Positions 1 through 8,538 of a DNA stretch of 64,000 nucleotides are shown here, piece after piece (position 1 is the stretch's first letter; each line of letters opens with the position of its first letter). The stretch is from Burkholderia humptydooensis (GTDB lineage: Bacteria; Pseudomonadota; Gammaproteobacteria; Burkholderiales; Burkholderiaceae), in assembly GCF_001513745.1 (NCBI RefSeq), contig NZ_CP013380.1:3410001-3474000 (forward strand), written 5' to 3'. Under the pieces are notes generated by a model that saw only the letters and a program-made list of their open reading frames with translations, was not told the DNA's origin and ran no database searches. The position numbers and the translations under genes are program-made.

Positions 1-608
1 TGGTTGATGAAGATCACGAGGCAGTTCGTGCGCTTGATCGAGCCCGTCAGCTTGCGCAGCGCCTGGGACATCAGGCGGGCCTGCAGGCCGGGCAGCGCGT
101 CGCCCATCTCGCCTTCGATTTCGGCCTTCGGCACGAGCGCCGCGACCGAGTCGATGACGATCATGTCGATCGAGCCCGAGCGGACCAGCGCGTCGACGAT
201 TTCGAGCGCCTGCTCGCCCGTGTCCGGCTGCGAGATCAGCAGCTCCGGCACGTTCACGCCGAGCTTCGACGCATACTGGACGTCGAGTGCGTGCTCCGCG
301 TCGATGAACGCCGCAGTGCCGCCCAGCTTCTGCATCTCGGCGACCACCTGCAGCGTGAGCGTCGTCTTGCCGGACGATTCCGGCCCGTAGATTTCGACCA
401 CACGGCCGCGCGGCAGGCCGCCGACGCCGAGCGCGATATCGAGACCGAGCGAGCCCGTGGACACCACCTGGATATCCTCGACTGCCTCGCCGTCGCCGAG
501 CCGCATGATCGACCCTTTGCCGAACTGCTTCTCGATCTGCGCGAGCGCGGCAGCAAGCGCCTTGCTCTTCTCTGCAGTCAGCCCGGAGCCTTTCTTGCTT
601 TCTTCCAT
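1..608 (-). CDS. recA: Recombinase RecA (3' end outside the window)
   Basis: RecA forms ATP-dependent filaments on single-stranded DNA, drives strand exchange and triggers LexA self-cleavage in the SOS response. The translation starts [18 protein letters not shown] and contains the Walker A motif GPESSGKTT, then the DAEHALD and [15 protein letters not shown] segments. About 202 of the usual 350 or so residues are present before the window edge. The ATG at 606-608 is preceded by AAGGA with a 7-base gap. A LexA box lies about 90 bases upstream, between this gene and the divergent regulator gene. Identification is essentially certain. Confidence 0.98.
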   Translation of the reverse strand, partial: MEESKKGSGLTAEKSKALAAALAQIEKQFGKGSIMRLGDGEAVEDIQVVSTGSLGLDIALGVGGLPRGRVVEIYGPESSGKTTLTLQVVAEMQKLGGTAAFIDAEHALDVQYASKLGVNVPELLISQPDTGEQALEIVDALVRSGSIDMIVIDSVAALVPKAEIEGEMGDALPGLQARLMSQALRKLTGSIKRTNCLVIFIN

Positions 609-696
609 GAATCGTCCTTTGCTATGATGAGCAGCGTCTGATACGGACGCACCGGCTTCGACACGGCCAGCAAGCCGTTAGGTGCGCGAATGCAGA

Positions 697-716
697 CACT
701 GTATAAAAAAACAGTG
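697..716 (-). promoter_or_regulatory. LexA (SOS) box of recA
   Basis: The sequence CACTGTATAAAAAAACAGTG contains CTGT-N8-ACAG with an AT-only spacer and closely matches the proteobacterial LexA consensus. It lies in the recA upstream region and should repress recA until DNA damage. It also lies about 100 bases upstream of the divergent response regulator, so it could affect that gene as well (inference). Confidence 0.88.
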
Positions 717-782
717 GTTTATGCAAGCCCGCGTTGCAGGCAGGCATCGCCGCATATTTCGGAGACAGCCGCGCGCAGCGTC

Positions 783-801
783 ATTGCCGCGGAGCGGCAA
801 T
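783..801 (+). promoter_or_regulatory. Short perfect inverted repeat before the response regulator start
   Basis: ATTGCCGC and GCGGCAAT form 8-base arms around GGA, ending 12 bases before the ATG at 814. It could be an operator or an RNA hairpin that limits ribosome access. The regulator lacks an obvious Shine-Dalgarno sequence, which makes the second idea plausible. Function is inferred from position only. Confidence 0.4.
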
Positions 802-813
802 CGGTTGCGCATC

Positions 814-1551
814 ATGCGAATTCTCATCGCCGAAGACGACAGCATACTCGCGGACGGCCTCACCCGGTCGCTCCGCCAATCGGGCTATGCCGTCGACCAC
901 GTGAGGAACGGCGTCGAGGCCGACACGGCCTTGTCGATGCAGACTTTCGACCTGCTGATCCTCGATCTCGGCCTGCCCAGGATGTCCGGCCTCGACGTGC
1001 TGCGCCGCCTGCGCGCGCGCAATTCGAACCTGCCCGTGCTGATCCTGACGGCCGCCGACAGCGTCGACGAGCGCGTGAAGGGGCTCGACCTCGGCGCCGA
1101 TGACTACATGGCGAAGCCGTTCGCGCTCAACGAGCTCGAAGCGCGCGTGCGCGCGCTGACGCGGCGCGGCGCGGGCGGCGGGCCGACCGTCGTGCGGCAC
1201 GGCTCGCTGTCGTTCGACCAGGTCGGCCGGATCGCATATGCGAACGGCCGCGTGCTCGACCTGTCCGCGCGCGAGCTCGGCCTGCTCGAAGTGCTGCTGC
1301 AGCGCATCGGCCGGCTCGTGTCGAAGGAGCAGCTCGTCGACCATCTGTGCGAATGGGGCGAGGAAGTCAGCAACAACGCGATCGAGGTCTACGTCCACCG
1401 GCTGCGCAAGAAGATCGAGCCGAGCGGCGTGCGGATCACGACCGTGCGCGGCCTCGGCTACTGCCTCGAGAAAGCCGCGCCCGCGAGCGACGCGCCGAAC
1501 GCCGCCGCGCCGCAACCGGCCGAAACCGCCGCGAGCCAGCCGCTGCGCTAG
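814..1551 (+). CDS. OmpR-family response regulator (TctD/QseB-like)
   Basis: A DNA-binding response regulator of 245 residues. The receiver domain starts MRILIAEDDSILADGL, has the phospho-acceptor Asp at about residue 51 (ILDLGLPRMSG) and the conserved Lys in DDYMAKPF. A winged-helix OmpR domain follows (LSARELGLLEVLL to TVRGLGYCLE). The C-terminal tail is rich in Ala and Pro. I chose the ATG at 814 because the family's first strand begins there, although no clear ribosome binding site precedes it. It is followed after 23 bases by its sensor kinase. The next gene downstream is a carboxylate-type transporter, which would suit a TctD-like role. The signal is unknown. Confidence 0.93.
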   Translation: MRILIAEDDSILADGLTRSLRQSGYAVDHVRNGVEADTALSMQTFDLLILDLGLPRMSGLDVLRRLRARNSNLPVLILTAADSVDERVKGLDLGADDYMAKPFALNELEARVRALTRRGAGGGPTVVRHGSLSFDQVGRIAYANGRVLDLSARELGLLEVLLQRIGRLVSKEQLVDHLCEWGEEVSNNAIEVYVHRLRKKIEPSGVRITTVRGLGYCLEKAAPASDAPNAAAPQPAETAASQPLR

Positions 1552-1574
1552 CGCCGTCGACGAGCGAGCGGCCG

Positions 1575-3134
1575 ATGGCCACGCCAGTCCGTTCCGTCCA
1601 CGCCGCGCGACGCGCGGCTGCCGCGGCGCCCGATACGGACGCCGCGCGCGACGCGCGTTACGAGAACCCGTTCGCGCCGCCGGACGAAACCGACGCCGCC
1701 GAAGGCCCCCGCCCCCGCTCGCTGTTCGGCGAGATTCTCGACTGGATGCTCGCGCCGCTCCTCCTGCTGTGGCCGATGAGCATCGCCGTCACCTATCTCG
1801 TCGCGAAAACGATCGCGAACGGCCCGTTCGATCGCGCGCTCGAGACCGACGCATACGTACTCGCGCGGCAGATCACGCCGGTCAACGGCGTCGCCGAGCT
1901 GAGGCTGCCGCAGGCGACGCTCGACTTCCTGCGCGCCGACAACGTCGACAGCCTCTACTTCCAGGTGCTCGGCACGCGCGGCGAGCTCGTCGCGGGCGAA
2001 GCCGACCTGCCGCTGCCGCGCGACGACGACCGGCCGCCGCCCGGCGTCGTCGTGTTCCGCGACGATCTGCTGCGCGGCAACGACGTGCGCGTCGCGTACA
2101 CGACCGTCGCGCTGCCGGGCGCGACGGGCTCGCAGCCCGTGCTCGTGCAGATCGGCGAAACGCTCGACAAGCGCAACGCGCTTGCGAACGACATCATCAA
2201 GGGCGTGATCCTGCCGCAATTCGTGATCCTGCCGCTCGCGATCCTGCTCGTCTGGTTCGGGCTGTCGCGCGGGCTCGCGCCGCTCACCGCGCTGCAGGCG
2301 CACATCCGCGGCCGGCGCCCGGACGACCTGTCGCCCGTCGAGGCGCGGCGCGCGCCGCCCGAGATCGAGCCGCTCGTCACGTCGTTCAACGATCTGCTCG
2401 CGCGCCTCGAGCAGAACATCACGCTGCAAAAGCGCTTCATCGCCGATGCCGCGCACCAGATGAAGACGCCGCTCGCGGGCCTGCGCACGCAGGCCGAATT
2501 CGCGCTGCGCCACGAGGTGCCGAACGACGTCGCGCGCTCGCTCGAGCAGATCGCGACGAGCTCCGAGCAGGCGGCGCGGCTCGTCACGCAACTGCTCGCG
2601 CTCGCGCGCGCGGAAAACCGCGCGACGGGGCTCACGTTCGAGCCCGTCGAGATCGCGACGCTCGCGCGACAGGCCGTGCGCGACTGGGTGCAGGCCGCGC
2701 TCGCGAAGCAGATGGACCTCGGCTACGAAGGCCCGGACGCCGACTCGGAGCCGCTTCGCATCGACGGGCATCCGGTGATGCTGCGCGAGATGCTCGGCAA
2801 CCTGATCGACAACGCGATCCGCTACACGCCGGCGGGCGGCCGCATCACCGTGCGCGTGCGCGCCGATCGCGCGGCGCGCGTCGTGCATCTCGAAGTCGAG
2901 GATACGGGCCCCGGCATTCCGGCAAGCGAGCGCGAACGCGTCGTCGAGCGCTTCTACCGGATACTCGGCCGCGAAGGCGACGGCAGCGGGCTCGGCCTTG
3001 CGATCGTCCGCGAGATCGTCGCGCAGCACGGCGGCACGCTGACGATCGGCGACAACGTGTATCAGACGTCGCCGCGCCTCGCGGGCACGCTCGTGCGCGT
3101 GAGCGTCGGCTTACGGCGCGAGGCCCCGGAATAA
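1575..3134 (+). CDS. Sensor histidine kinase (TctE-like)
   Basis: A membrane sensor kinase of 519 residues and the likely partner of the regulator just upstream. A proline/alanine-rich leader precedes a membrane segment (WMLAPLLLLWPMSIAVTYL). A periplasmic sensor region follows, resembling the TctE/QseC N-terminal domain, and then a second membrane segment (VILPQFVILPLAILLVWFGL). The HisKA motif DAAHQMKTPLAGL places the phosphorylated His at about residue 294. The ATPase N box is NLIDNAIRYTP and the G boxes are DTGPGIP and GSGLGLAI. In the family, this type senses tricarboxylates or related ligands. The ligand here cannot be read from the sequence. Confidence 0.93.
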   Translation: MATPVRSVHAARRAAAAAPDTDAARDARYENPFAPPDETDAAEGPRPRSLFGEILDWMLAPLLLLWPMSIAVTYLVAKTIANGPFDRALETDAYVLARQITPVNGVAELRLPQATLDFLRADNVDSLYFQVLGTRGELVAGEADLPLPRDDDRPPPGVVVFRDDLLRGNDVRVAYTTVALPGATGSQPVLVQIGETLDKRNALANDIIKGVILPQFVILPLAILLVWFGLSRGLAPLTALQAHIRGRRPDDLSPVEARRAPPEIEPLVTSFNDLLARLEQNITLQKRFIADAAHQMKTPLAGLRTQAEFALRHEVPNDVARSLEQIATSSEQAARLVTQLLALARAENRATGLTFEPVEIATLARQAVRDWVQAALAKQMDLGYEGPDADSEPLRIDGHPVMLREMLGNLIDNAIRYTPAGGRITVRVRADRAARVVHLEVEDTGPGIPASERERVVERFYRILGREGDGSGLGLAIVREIVAQHGGTLTIGDNVYQTSPRLAGTLVRVSVGLRREAPE

Positions 3135-3355
3135 CCCTAAGCGAAGCCGCCGCCCGCCTCTCACCAGAGGCACAGTATCGAAACTTGACAGCAAGTTAAA
3201 AGAAGATGAAAGACAAACCAAGATGTAATGCACAAATTGCCGGCGCGCGATTTTGACGCGGCGAGTCAGTGCGCCGTAAGTTTGCCCTCCAATAATCGAC
3301 TCGGAGCCGCCCTCCCGAGAGGACGCGCGACCCCATATCAAAATTGGAGACATTC

Positions 3356-5014
3356 ATGGCAACGGTTGGCGGACAAATTGCGCACGCGCCGATGACGGGC
3401 GACGAAAAGCGCGTGATCTTCGCATCGTCGCTCGGCACCGTGTTCGAGTGGTACGATTTCTACCTGGCCGGCTCGCTCGCGGCCTACATCAGCAAGAGCT
3501 TCTTTTCCGGCGTCAATCCGACCGCGGCGTTCATCTTCACGCTGCTCGGCTTCGCGGCGGGCTTCGCGGTCCGGCCGTTCGGCGCGATCGTGTTCGGCCG
3601 CCTCGGCGATCTCGTCGGCCGCAAGCACACGTTCCTCATCACGATCGTGATCATGGGGATCTCGACCTTCGTCGTCGGCTTCCTGCCGGGCTACACGTCG
3701 ATCGGCATCGCCGCGCCCGTGATCTTCATCGCGATGCGGCTGCTGCAAGGCCTCGCGCTCGGCGGCGAGTACGGCGGCGCGGCGACCTACGTCGCCGAGC
3801 ACGCGCCCGGGCATCGCCGCGGCTTCTACACGGCGTGGATCCAGACGACCGCGACGCTCGGCCTCTTCCTGTCGCTCCTCGTGATCCTCGGCGTGCGCAC
3901 CGCGATCGGCGAGGAAGCGTTCGGCACCTGGGGTTGGCGCGTGCCGTTCGTCGCGTCGATCCTGCTGCTCGCCGTGTCCGTGTGGATCCGGCTGCAGTTG
4001 AACGAATCGCCGGTGTTCCTGCGGATCAAGGCCGAAGGCAAGACGTCGAAGGCGCCGATCAAGGAAGCGTTCGGCCAGTGGAAGAACCTGAAGATCGTGA
4101 TTCTCGCGCTCGTCGGGCTGACGGCTGGCCAAGCGGTCGTCTGGTACACGGGTCAGTTCTATGCGCTCTTCTTCCTCACGCAGACGCTGAAGGTCGACGG
4201 CGCGAGCGCGAACATCCTGATTGCGCTCGCGCTCCTGATCGGCACGCCGTTCTTCGTGTTCTTCGGCTCGCTGTCGGACAGGATCGGTCGCAAGCCGATC
4301 ATCCTCGCCGGCTGCCTGATCGCCGCGCTCACCTACTTCCCGCTCTTCAAGGCGCTTACGCACTTCGCGAATCCGGCACTGGAGGCGGCGACGCAGAAAG
4401 CGCCGATCACGGTGATCGCGAATCCGGGCGAATGCTCGTTCCAGTTCAACCCGGTGGGCACCGCGAAGTTCACGTCGTCGTGCGACATCGCGAAGAGCGC
4501 GCTCGCGAAGGCGGGCCTCAACTACGAAAACGTCACCGCGCCGCCTGGCACGCTCGCGAAGATCAAGATCGGCGACTCGGCGATCGACACGTACGACGGC
4601 AAGGCCGCCGACGCGAAGGACAAGGCGAAGGCGTTCGACAAAACGCTCGCGTCGACGCTGAAGGCGGCGGGCTATCCGGCGAAGGCCGATCCGGCGCAGC
4701 TCAACTGGCCGATGACGACGGTGATCCTCGCGATTCTCGTGATCTACGTGACGATGGTGTACGGGCCGATCGCGGCGATGCTGGTCGAGATGTTCCCGAC
4801 GCGAATCCGCTATACGTCGATGTCGCTGCCGTATCACATCGGCAACGGCTGGTTCGGCGGCTTCCTGCCGGCGACCGCGTTCGCGATCGTCGCGGCGAAT
4901 GGCGACATCTATTCGGGGCTCTGGTATCCGATCGGCGTCGCGCTCGTCACGTTCGTGATCGGGCTGCTGTTCGTGAAGGAAACCAAGGATTCGAATATTT
5001 ACGCGCAGGATTGA
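3356..5014 (+). CDS. MFS transporter, metabolite:H+ symporter type
   Basis: A 552-residue inner-membrane permease of the metabolite:H+ symporter branch (ProP/ShiA/KgtP relatives). Family marks include TVFEWYDFYL in the first helix, GRLGDLVGRKHTF between helices 2 and 3, GLALGGEYGGAATYVAEHAP in helix 4 and GSLSDRIGRKP between helices 8 and 9. A hydrophilic insert of about 110 residues (roughly 345-455), rich in Ala and Lys, separates the last two helix groups. This is longer than in ProP. The ATG at 3356 has GGAG 8 bases upstream, which I prefer over an in-frame TTG at 3344. The substrate is unknown, probably an organic acid or compatible solute. Confidence 0.9.
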   Translation: MATVGGQIAHAPMTGDEKRVIFASSLGTVFEWYDFYLAGSLAAYISKSFFSGVNPTAAFIFTLLGFAAGFAVRPFGAIVFGRLGDLVGRKHTFLITIVIMGISTFVVGFLPGYTSIGIAAPVIFIAMRLLQGLALGGEYGGAATYVAEHAPGHRRGFYTAWIQTTATLGLFLSLLVILGVRTAIGEEAFGTWGWRVPFVASILLLAVSVWIRLQLNESPVFLRIKAEGKTSKAPIKEAFGQWKNLKIVILALVGLTAGQAVVWYTGQFYALFFLTQTLKVDGASANILIALALLIGTPFFVFFGSLSDRIGRKPIILAGCLIAALTYFPLFKALTHFANPALEAATQKAPITVIANPGECSFQFNPVGTAKFTSSCDIAKSALAKAGLNYENVTAPPGTLAKIKIGDSAIDTYDGKAADAKDKAKAFDKTLASTLKAAGYPAKADPAQLNWPMTTVILAILVIYVTMVYGPIAAMLVEMFPTRIRYTSMSLPYHIGNGWFGGFLPATAFAIVAANGDIYSGLWYPIGVALVTFVIGLLFVKETKDSNIYAQD

Positions 5015-5139
5015 GGAAGGGCGGGCCACGGCGCGGGTGGTGCCGTCGTGAAGTGGCGGGACGCGGCCGGACGATGACGAAGCGCGCCCGCCCTCGCCGC
5101 GACACCCTCCACTTTTTTGAGGAGGTCGACAAAAAGGGC

Positions 5140-5168
5140 TTGACACGCCCTGGGCCAACCTCCATAAT
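5140..5168 (+). promoter_or_regulatory. Sigma-70 promoter of the tRNA gene
   Basis: A TTGACA -35 box (5140-5145), a 17-base spacer and a CATAAT -10 box (5163-5168) lie just upstream of the tRNA. Transcription would start near 5175, about six bases before the mature 5' end. This is an unusually good match to consensus for such a GC-rich genome. Confidence 0.8.
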
Positions 5169-5180
5169 TTATTTTCTGTT

Positions 5181-5257
<77 letters not shown>

Positions 5258-5267
5258 ACAAATTCAA

Positions 5268-5296
5268 GGGCTTAGCAACGATGCTAAGCCCTTTTT
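5268..5296 (+). terminator. Rho-independent terminator after the tRNA
   Basis: GGGCTTAGCA and TGCTAAGCCC form a perfect 10-bp stem with a 4-base loop, followed by TTTTT. It lies 11 bases after the tRNA CCA end and should end its transcript. Confidence 0.9.
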
Positions 5297-5314
5297 CTTT
5301 GCCGCCGCGGCGTT

Positions 5315-5337
5315 GATATTAGACAGCGTCTAATATC
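5315..5337. repeat. Perfect palindrome next to the tRNA terminator
   Basis: GATATTAGAC, three bases, GTCTAATATC: 10-base perfect arms. It has no T run, so it is not an obvious terminator. An operator or a recombination site is possible. Its right half shares AGCGTCTAAT with position 11230, at the end of the STAND gene. Confidence 0.6.
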
Positions 5338-5737
5338 CTGCCCCTCACATGCGTATCTGTTGAGATGCCGAGACGCTCTTTGGGCCACCGCCCAGCGCGT
5401 CACGCATGCCGCTGTATGCCGGTACCTTGCTTTAGGCCCTCCCGCCCCTCGCCCTCGAGCACTGCCTTCGGAGTTTTATCAGCGCCCCCTTAAAAATCAA
5501 TGCCTTGCGCAACTCGCAATCTGCAAAATCAAGGCTAACCAAGGTCAATCAGGGCTATCCAAGCTCATCCAAACTGTAATTTCACTGTAATTCTTTCAGA
5601 CGCAGTGAAACGCGTCAGCGCCGCGCCTCTCATTCGCTGTTACTACTTTTCCCCCTCGTCCCGCCAACTCTGACAGGGTAGTTACACATCGACAGCGCGT
5701 GCTACAGTCGCCGCAGATTTCGTCTGAGGAGTTCTGC
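5338..5737. other. Gene-free stretch upstream of the PAAR cassette
   Basis: About 400 bases with no credible gene. It holds short runs of related words around 5515-5585 (repeated CAAGG, CAATC and ATCCAA) and presumably the promoter of the following cassette. No tRNA 3'-end duplication or integrase is visible. Confidence 0.5.
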
Positions 5738-6274
5738 ATGGGATTCGCGTTCATTCGGGAAGGCGACACAACCTCTCACGGCGGCCGCGTGCTCGCGTGT
5801 GACCCCACAAATACCGACGACGGGAAACCGTTGGCGTTGCTCGGCGACATGGTTTCATGTCCACGCTGCGGCGGCGTCTATCCGATCGTCAAGATCAAAG
5901 CTGACTTGCACATGACGTTCAACGGCCGCCCGGTAGCATCTGACGGCGACATGACGGCGTGCGGCGCGACGCTCATCGCATCGCAGAGCAGCGCAACGGC
6001 ATCGCCAACCTCCGGTGCGGGAGACCCGATCGGCGGCGGCCGCAGCGTAGTAGCCCAACAGGCAAGCGCTGACCAATCCGGCCCGCACCGCGGGCGTTTC
6101 CAGGTTCTAGACGACGACACTGGGAAGCCTGTCGCCAACCACCCGTATACCGTTACCGGCAGCGACGGCAGCACCATCACGGGAACGACCGACGAGAACG
6201 GATATACCAACTGGCTTGAAACAGGGCGGGCTGCATCGCTGACCTTCGGGCGTTCCGGCGCGAGTTCTGCATGA
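5738..6274 (+). CDS. PAAR-domain protein with transthyretin-like C-terminal domain
   Basis: A T6SS spike-tip protein of 178 residues. PAAR proteins cap the VgrG spike and carry effectors. Residues 1 to about 90 form the PAAR region (REGDTTSHGG, LGDMVSCPRCGG, VASDGDMTACGATL). A Ser/Ala/Gly linker follows, and residues from about 120 on (FQVLDDDTGKPVANHPYTV, then TDENGYTNW) look like a transthyretin-type beta-sandwich extension. The ATG at 5738 follows GAGGA at a good distance; an upstream in-frame start at 5699 has none. Its stop overlaps the next start by four bases (ATGA), so it is translationally coupled to the nuclease it probably delivers. No VgrG gene is nearby. Confidence 0.86.
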   Translation: MGFAFIREGDTTSHGGRVLACDPTNTDDGKPLALLGDMVSCPRCGGVYPIVKIKADLHMTFNGRPVASDGDMTACGATLIASQSSATASPTSGAGDPIGGGRSVVAQQASADQSGPHRGRFQVLDDDTGKPVANHPYTVTGSDGSTITGTTDENGYTNWLETGRAASLTFGRSGASSA

Positions 6275-6990
6275 CCGACTATGCGCAAGGGGGCGGGTCC
6301 GGCGCGACGAGCCAAGGCGACGGACGGACGAATCAGGTGCGCTTGCGGCGCAACGCGCTCGACGCACAGGATCGGCAAGCGCTTTGCGCGGTTATCTGCA
6401 AATGCAACGCTATGCCGACGATTGGCGTCGATGGACAAAGGTTGAAGCAGCAATGTGTTAGCGGCCGACTGAAAGCAGCCGATGCAATCGGCGACCATCA
6501 GAGCCCGTACAAGGCCGAAATTAATTACGACATGTCCCGTGACCCGCCTGCGCCGATCATGGATTCAGGAATATCCACAAAGGCACACGATTACCTGCCG
6601 GGCTGGATTCAAAAATACTGGCCTGGGGGTCTAGGCGGATACACGCCTGGGGTCGGAAGCATTCGACGGCCCGATGTTGTGATTGTCAACGATCCATCGT
6701 TACCGCCAACCCAAGACAACATTAAAAGCGTCGTCGAAATCAAATTTCCGCCGGATCGCCGCGACAATAAGCAGCAGGAGGCTTATGCGAGAATCGCCGG
6801 AGATTCGAGCAAAGTCGCGGTGATGGAACCCTCGGATTGCGGCTGTTCAGATAGGGGCGCAACAAAGCCAACACCGTCTACGAGTCGCGTAACCACTTCG
6901 GACCTCGACGATGTACTCGGTTCGGGATTCGGCAGTTATATGCATGGGACTCCCCCTCCGATGCCACCTAGTCCGATTCCAGTGCCATAA
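6271..6990 (+). CDS. PD-(D/E)XK nuclease toxin (VRR-NUC/Tox-REase-5-like), probable T6SS effector
   Basis: A probable antibacterial DNase of 239 residues. The second half holds a PD-(D/E)XK signature: RRPDVVIVND supplies the Asp, VVEIKFPPD supplies Glu-X-Lys, and KQQEAYARIAG supplies the helix Gln-Tyr seen in VRR-NUC and Tox-REase-5 toxins. Several Cys residues (CAVICKC, CGC) may bind metal or form disulfides. The C-terminus is Pro-rich. There is no signal peptide, as expected for a PAAR-delivered cargo. It sits between the PAAR gene (4-base overlap) and a DUF3396 immunity gene. The exact nuclease family needs a profile search; nuclease fold and effector role are well supported by motif and context. 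Confidence 0.82.
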   Translation: MTDYAQGGGSGATSQGDGRTNQVRLRRNALDAQDRQALCAVICKCNAMPTIGVDGQRLKQQCVSGRLKAADAIGDHQSPYKAEINYDMSRDPPAPIMDSGISTKAHDYLPGWIQKYWPGGLGGYTPGVGSIRRPDVVIVNDPSLPPTQDNIKSVVEIKFPPDRRDNKQQEAYARIAGDSSKVAVMEPSDCGCSDRGATKPTPSTSRVTTSDLDDVLGSGFGSYMHGTPPPMPPSPIPVP

Positions 6991-7004
6991 CCAGCGGTCC
7001 AGAT

Positions 7005-8099
7005 ATGACGATGACGAACGAGCTTTTACAGCGCGCCCAGGAGCTTTCGAAGGTGGGCATGTTGCCTTACGCGTTGCTTGAACCTCGATACGCGCACGAT
7101 GGCATTGGGGCTGCGCTCACAGTACGCGCGGCGCTCTACTTCAAAGGCGGCTACACGAGCGCTAAACGACAAGCGATTGCGGCCGCCTTCGACGCATACA
7201 TCGCGCTTGCTCGCGGAGCCATTGAAGGCCAAGACAGCAATCCCGTCACATGGCTCTGGTTCAACGGCAAACGCGCATTGAGATTTGCGAAGGCGCCGTC
7301 CCTCCGGGCTCTCGAAAAACGAACGGGAGAAAACGAAGGATTCGACGCGTGCTATGTCGGCGGGGAGTCAGCGCGCGATGCCTCATATTTCGAATTCACG
7401 ACGTTCTGTCTTGAGAAGTTCCAGGCTGACCTCGGTACACGCGGGCTGGATGTTGCCGTTTTCAGTTTGCCTAGTCCGTTCGTCCGCCAAGATCCCGACG
7501 CATTCGTAAAACTCTTCCTGGCAGTGGCTGCGATGCTCGAGGCGGTCCACGGGCACGCGGGGCTGGCGATAAATTTATCCCCTACCGGACGCACTGAAAA
7601 CGAGAGCAGTGAATACTATCTAGCACAACGTCTCGGACCAGGCGTCGATATAGGCGACCCACTTGCCATGGAAGTCCGCGACCTCACGGACCGGATCAAA
7701 ACCGTCGACTGGCTCACGCTCATCGACAAGGCGATGCTCGGGAAGGTCGGGGACATCGACGCGCTGCAATCCGCGTTGCCGAAAGACTGGTACGCCTTAG
7801 TGCCATGTGCGCAAGGGCTGATGATCCGCGCCGGTGTGGCGCCAGAAGCGGGCGTAGCTCACGCAGACACCGCGCCATCTGCTCCGCCTGCGTATGTCGT
7901 GCTCAATGCCGCCTTGCGCCCACTCGTTGCAGATACCGTTTCGATCCTTCAGCGTGGCACCGTGAACGGCGACGCTCCCGTCTACAACTCCAAGGCCAGC
8001 AGCAACGCCTGGCTTCGGCGTTTCGACGTATCCGAAAGCGAGTTGCTCAATGCCAAAGCGGCCGTGCTCGATACACCGAGACTTCCGCCGGCCGCCTAA
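7005..8099 (+). CDS. DUF3396 family immunity protein
   Basis: A 364-residue protein of the type VI immunity family formerly called DUF3396. Family features include the N-terminal RAALYFKGGYTSAKRQAIAAAFDAY segment, a central FEFTTFCLEKF stretch, FRRFDVSE-like text near the end (here LRRFDVSESELLNA), and WLTLIDKAMLGKVGD. No signal peptide or membrane segment is present, so it should act in the cytoplasm, matching a DNase toxin. It starts 14 bases after the nuclease stop, in the same operon, and should protect the producer and its siblings. Related VRR-NUC toxins are paired with DUF3396 immunity proteins in other bacteria (established knowledge). Confidence 0.83.
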   Translation: MTMTNELLQRAQELSKVGMLPYALLEPRYAHDGIGAALTVRAALYFKGGYTSAKRQAIAAAFDAYIALARGAIEGQDSNPVTWLWFNGKRALRFAKAPSLRALEKRTGENEGFDACYVGGESARDASYFEFTTFCLEKFQADLGTRGLDVAVFSLPSPFVRQDPDAFVKLFLAVAAMLEAVHGHAGLAINLSPTGRTENESSEYYLAQRLGPGVDIGDPLAMEVRDLTDRIKTVDWLTLIDKAMLGKVGDIDALQSALPKDWYALVPCAQGLMIRAGVAPEAGVAHADTAPSAPPAYVVLNAALRPLVADTVSILQRGTVNGDAPVYNSKASSNAWLRRFDVSESELLNAKAAVLDTPRLPPAA

Positions 8100-8458
8100 C
8101 GACTGCATGAATCCGCATCGTGGCGCATCAAAACGCACGATTTCCGGGCACCCCGACACGCCCGGAACCCCGCGCCACAAGGGCCGCCGAGCCGGACGGC
8201 CCGGTGCACTAAAACCCCCCCACTCAAGCGAAGCCCGCAGGCGAGGAGGGGACCGCGCAGAAGCCGCCGCAGCGGCCCGCCGGCGCGGGCGGGCCGGACC
8301 CTCAAATACCCCCCGTGCGACCGCGTCACGGCCTCATGGAGCCGCTCACGGCGTGCGGCTGGACCGCAGCCACCCCGCCATTGCCAAGCCGCTGTAGGCC
8401 CTCTATTCACGCCAACGAAATCGCCCTACCCCATTCGCGGCCTCGCGGCAACAGTGTT
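8100..8458. other. Gene-free GC-rich stretch
   Basis: About 360 bases after the immunity gene. It contains long C/G runs and no credible reading frame or recognised RNA. It ends at the tandem-repeat array. Confidence 0.5.
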
Positions 8459-8538
8459 CGGGACAACGGGACGCTAGTCGGGACAACAGGACGCTAGACG
8501 GGACAACGGGACGCTAGTCGGGACACGAATGGGACAAC
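8459..8538. repeat. 20-bp tandem repeat array upstream of the STAND gene
   Basis: Three units of CGGGACAACGGGACGCTAGT (8459-8478, 8479-8498, 8499-8518) differ at only two positions. A degenerate fourth unit (8519-8538) keeps CGGGACA and GGGACAAC. The internal GGGACA words recall the repeated transposase-binding words found at the ends of some transposons. They could equally be regulator-binding iterons. The array ends about 260 bases before the chosen start of the STAND gene. Confidence 0.85.

Noticed and set aside
1238..3199. Long Arg/Ala-rich frame overlapping the response regulator and kinase
   Set aside because: It is a shifted-frame shadow of two well-supported genes.
8459..8538. CRISPR array
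   Set aside because: Units are contiguous 20-bp tandem repeats with no unique spacers, and no cas genes are present.
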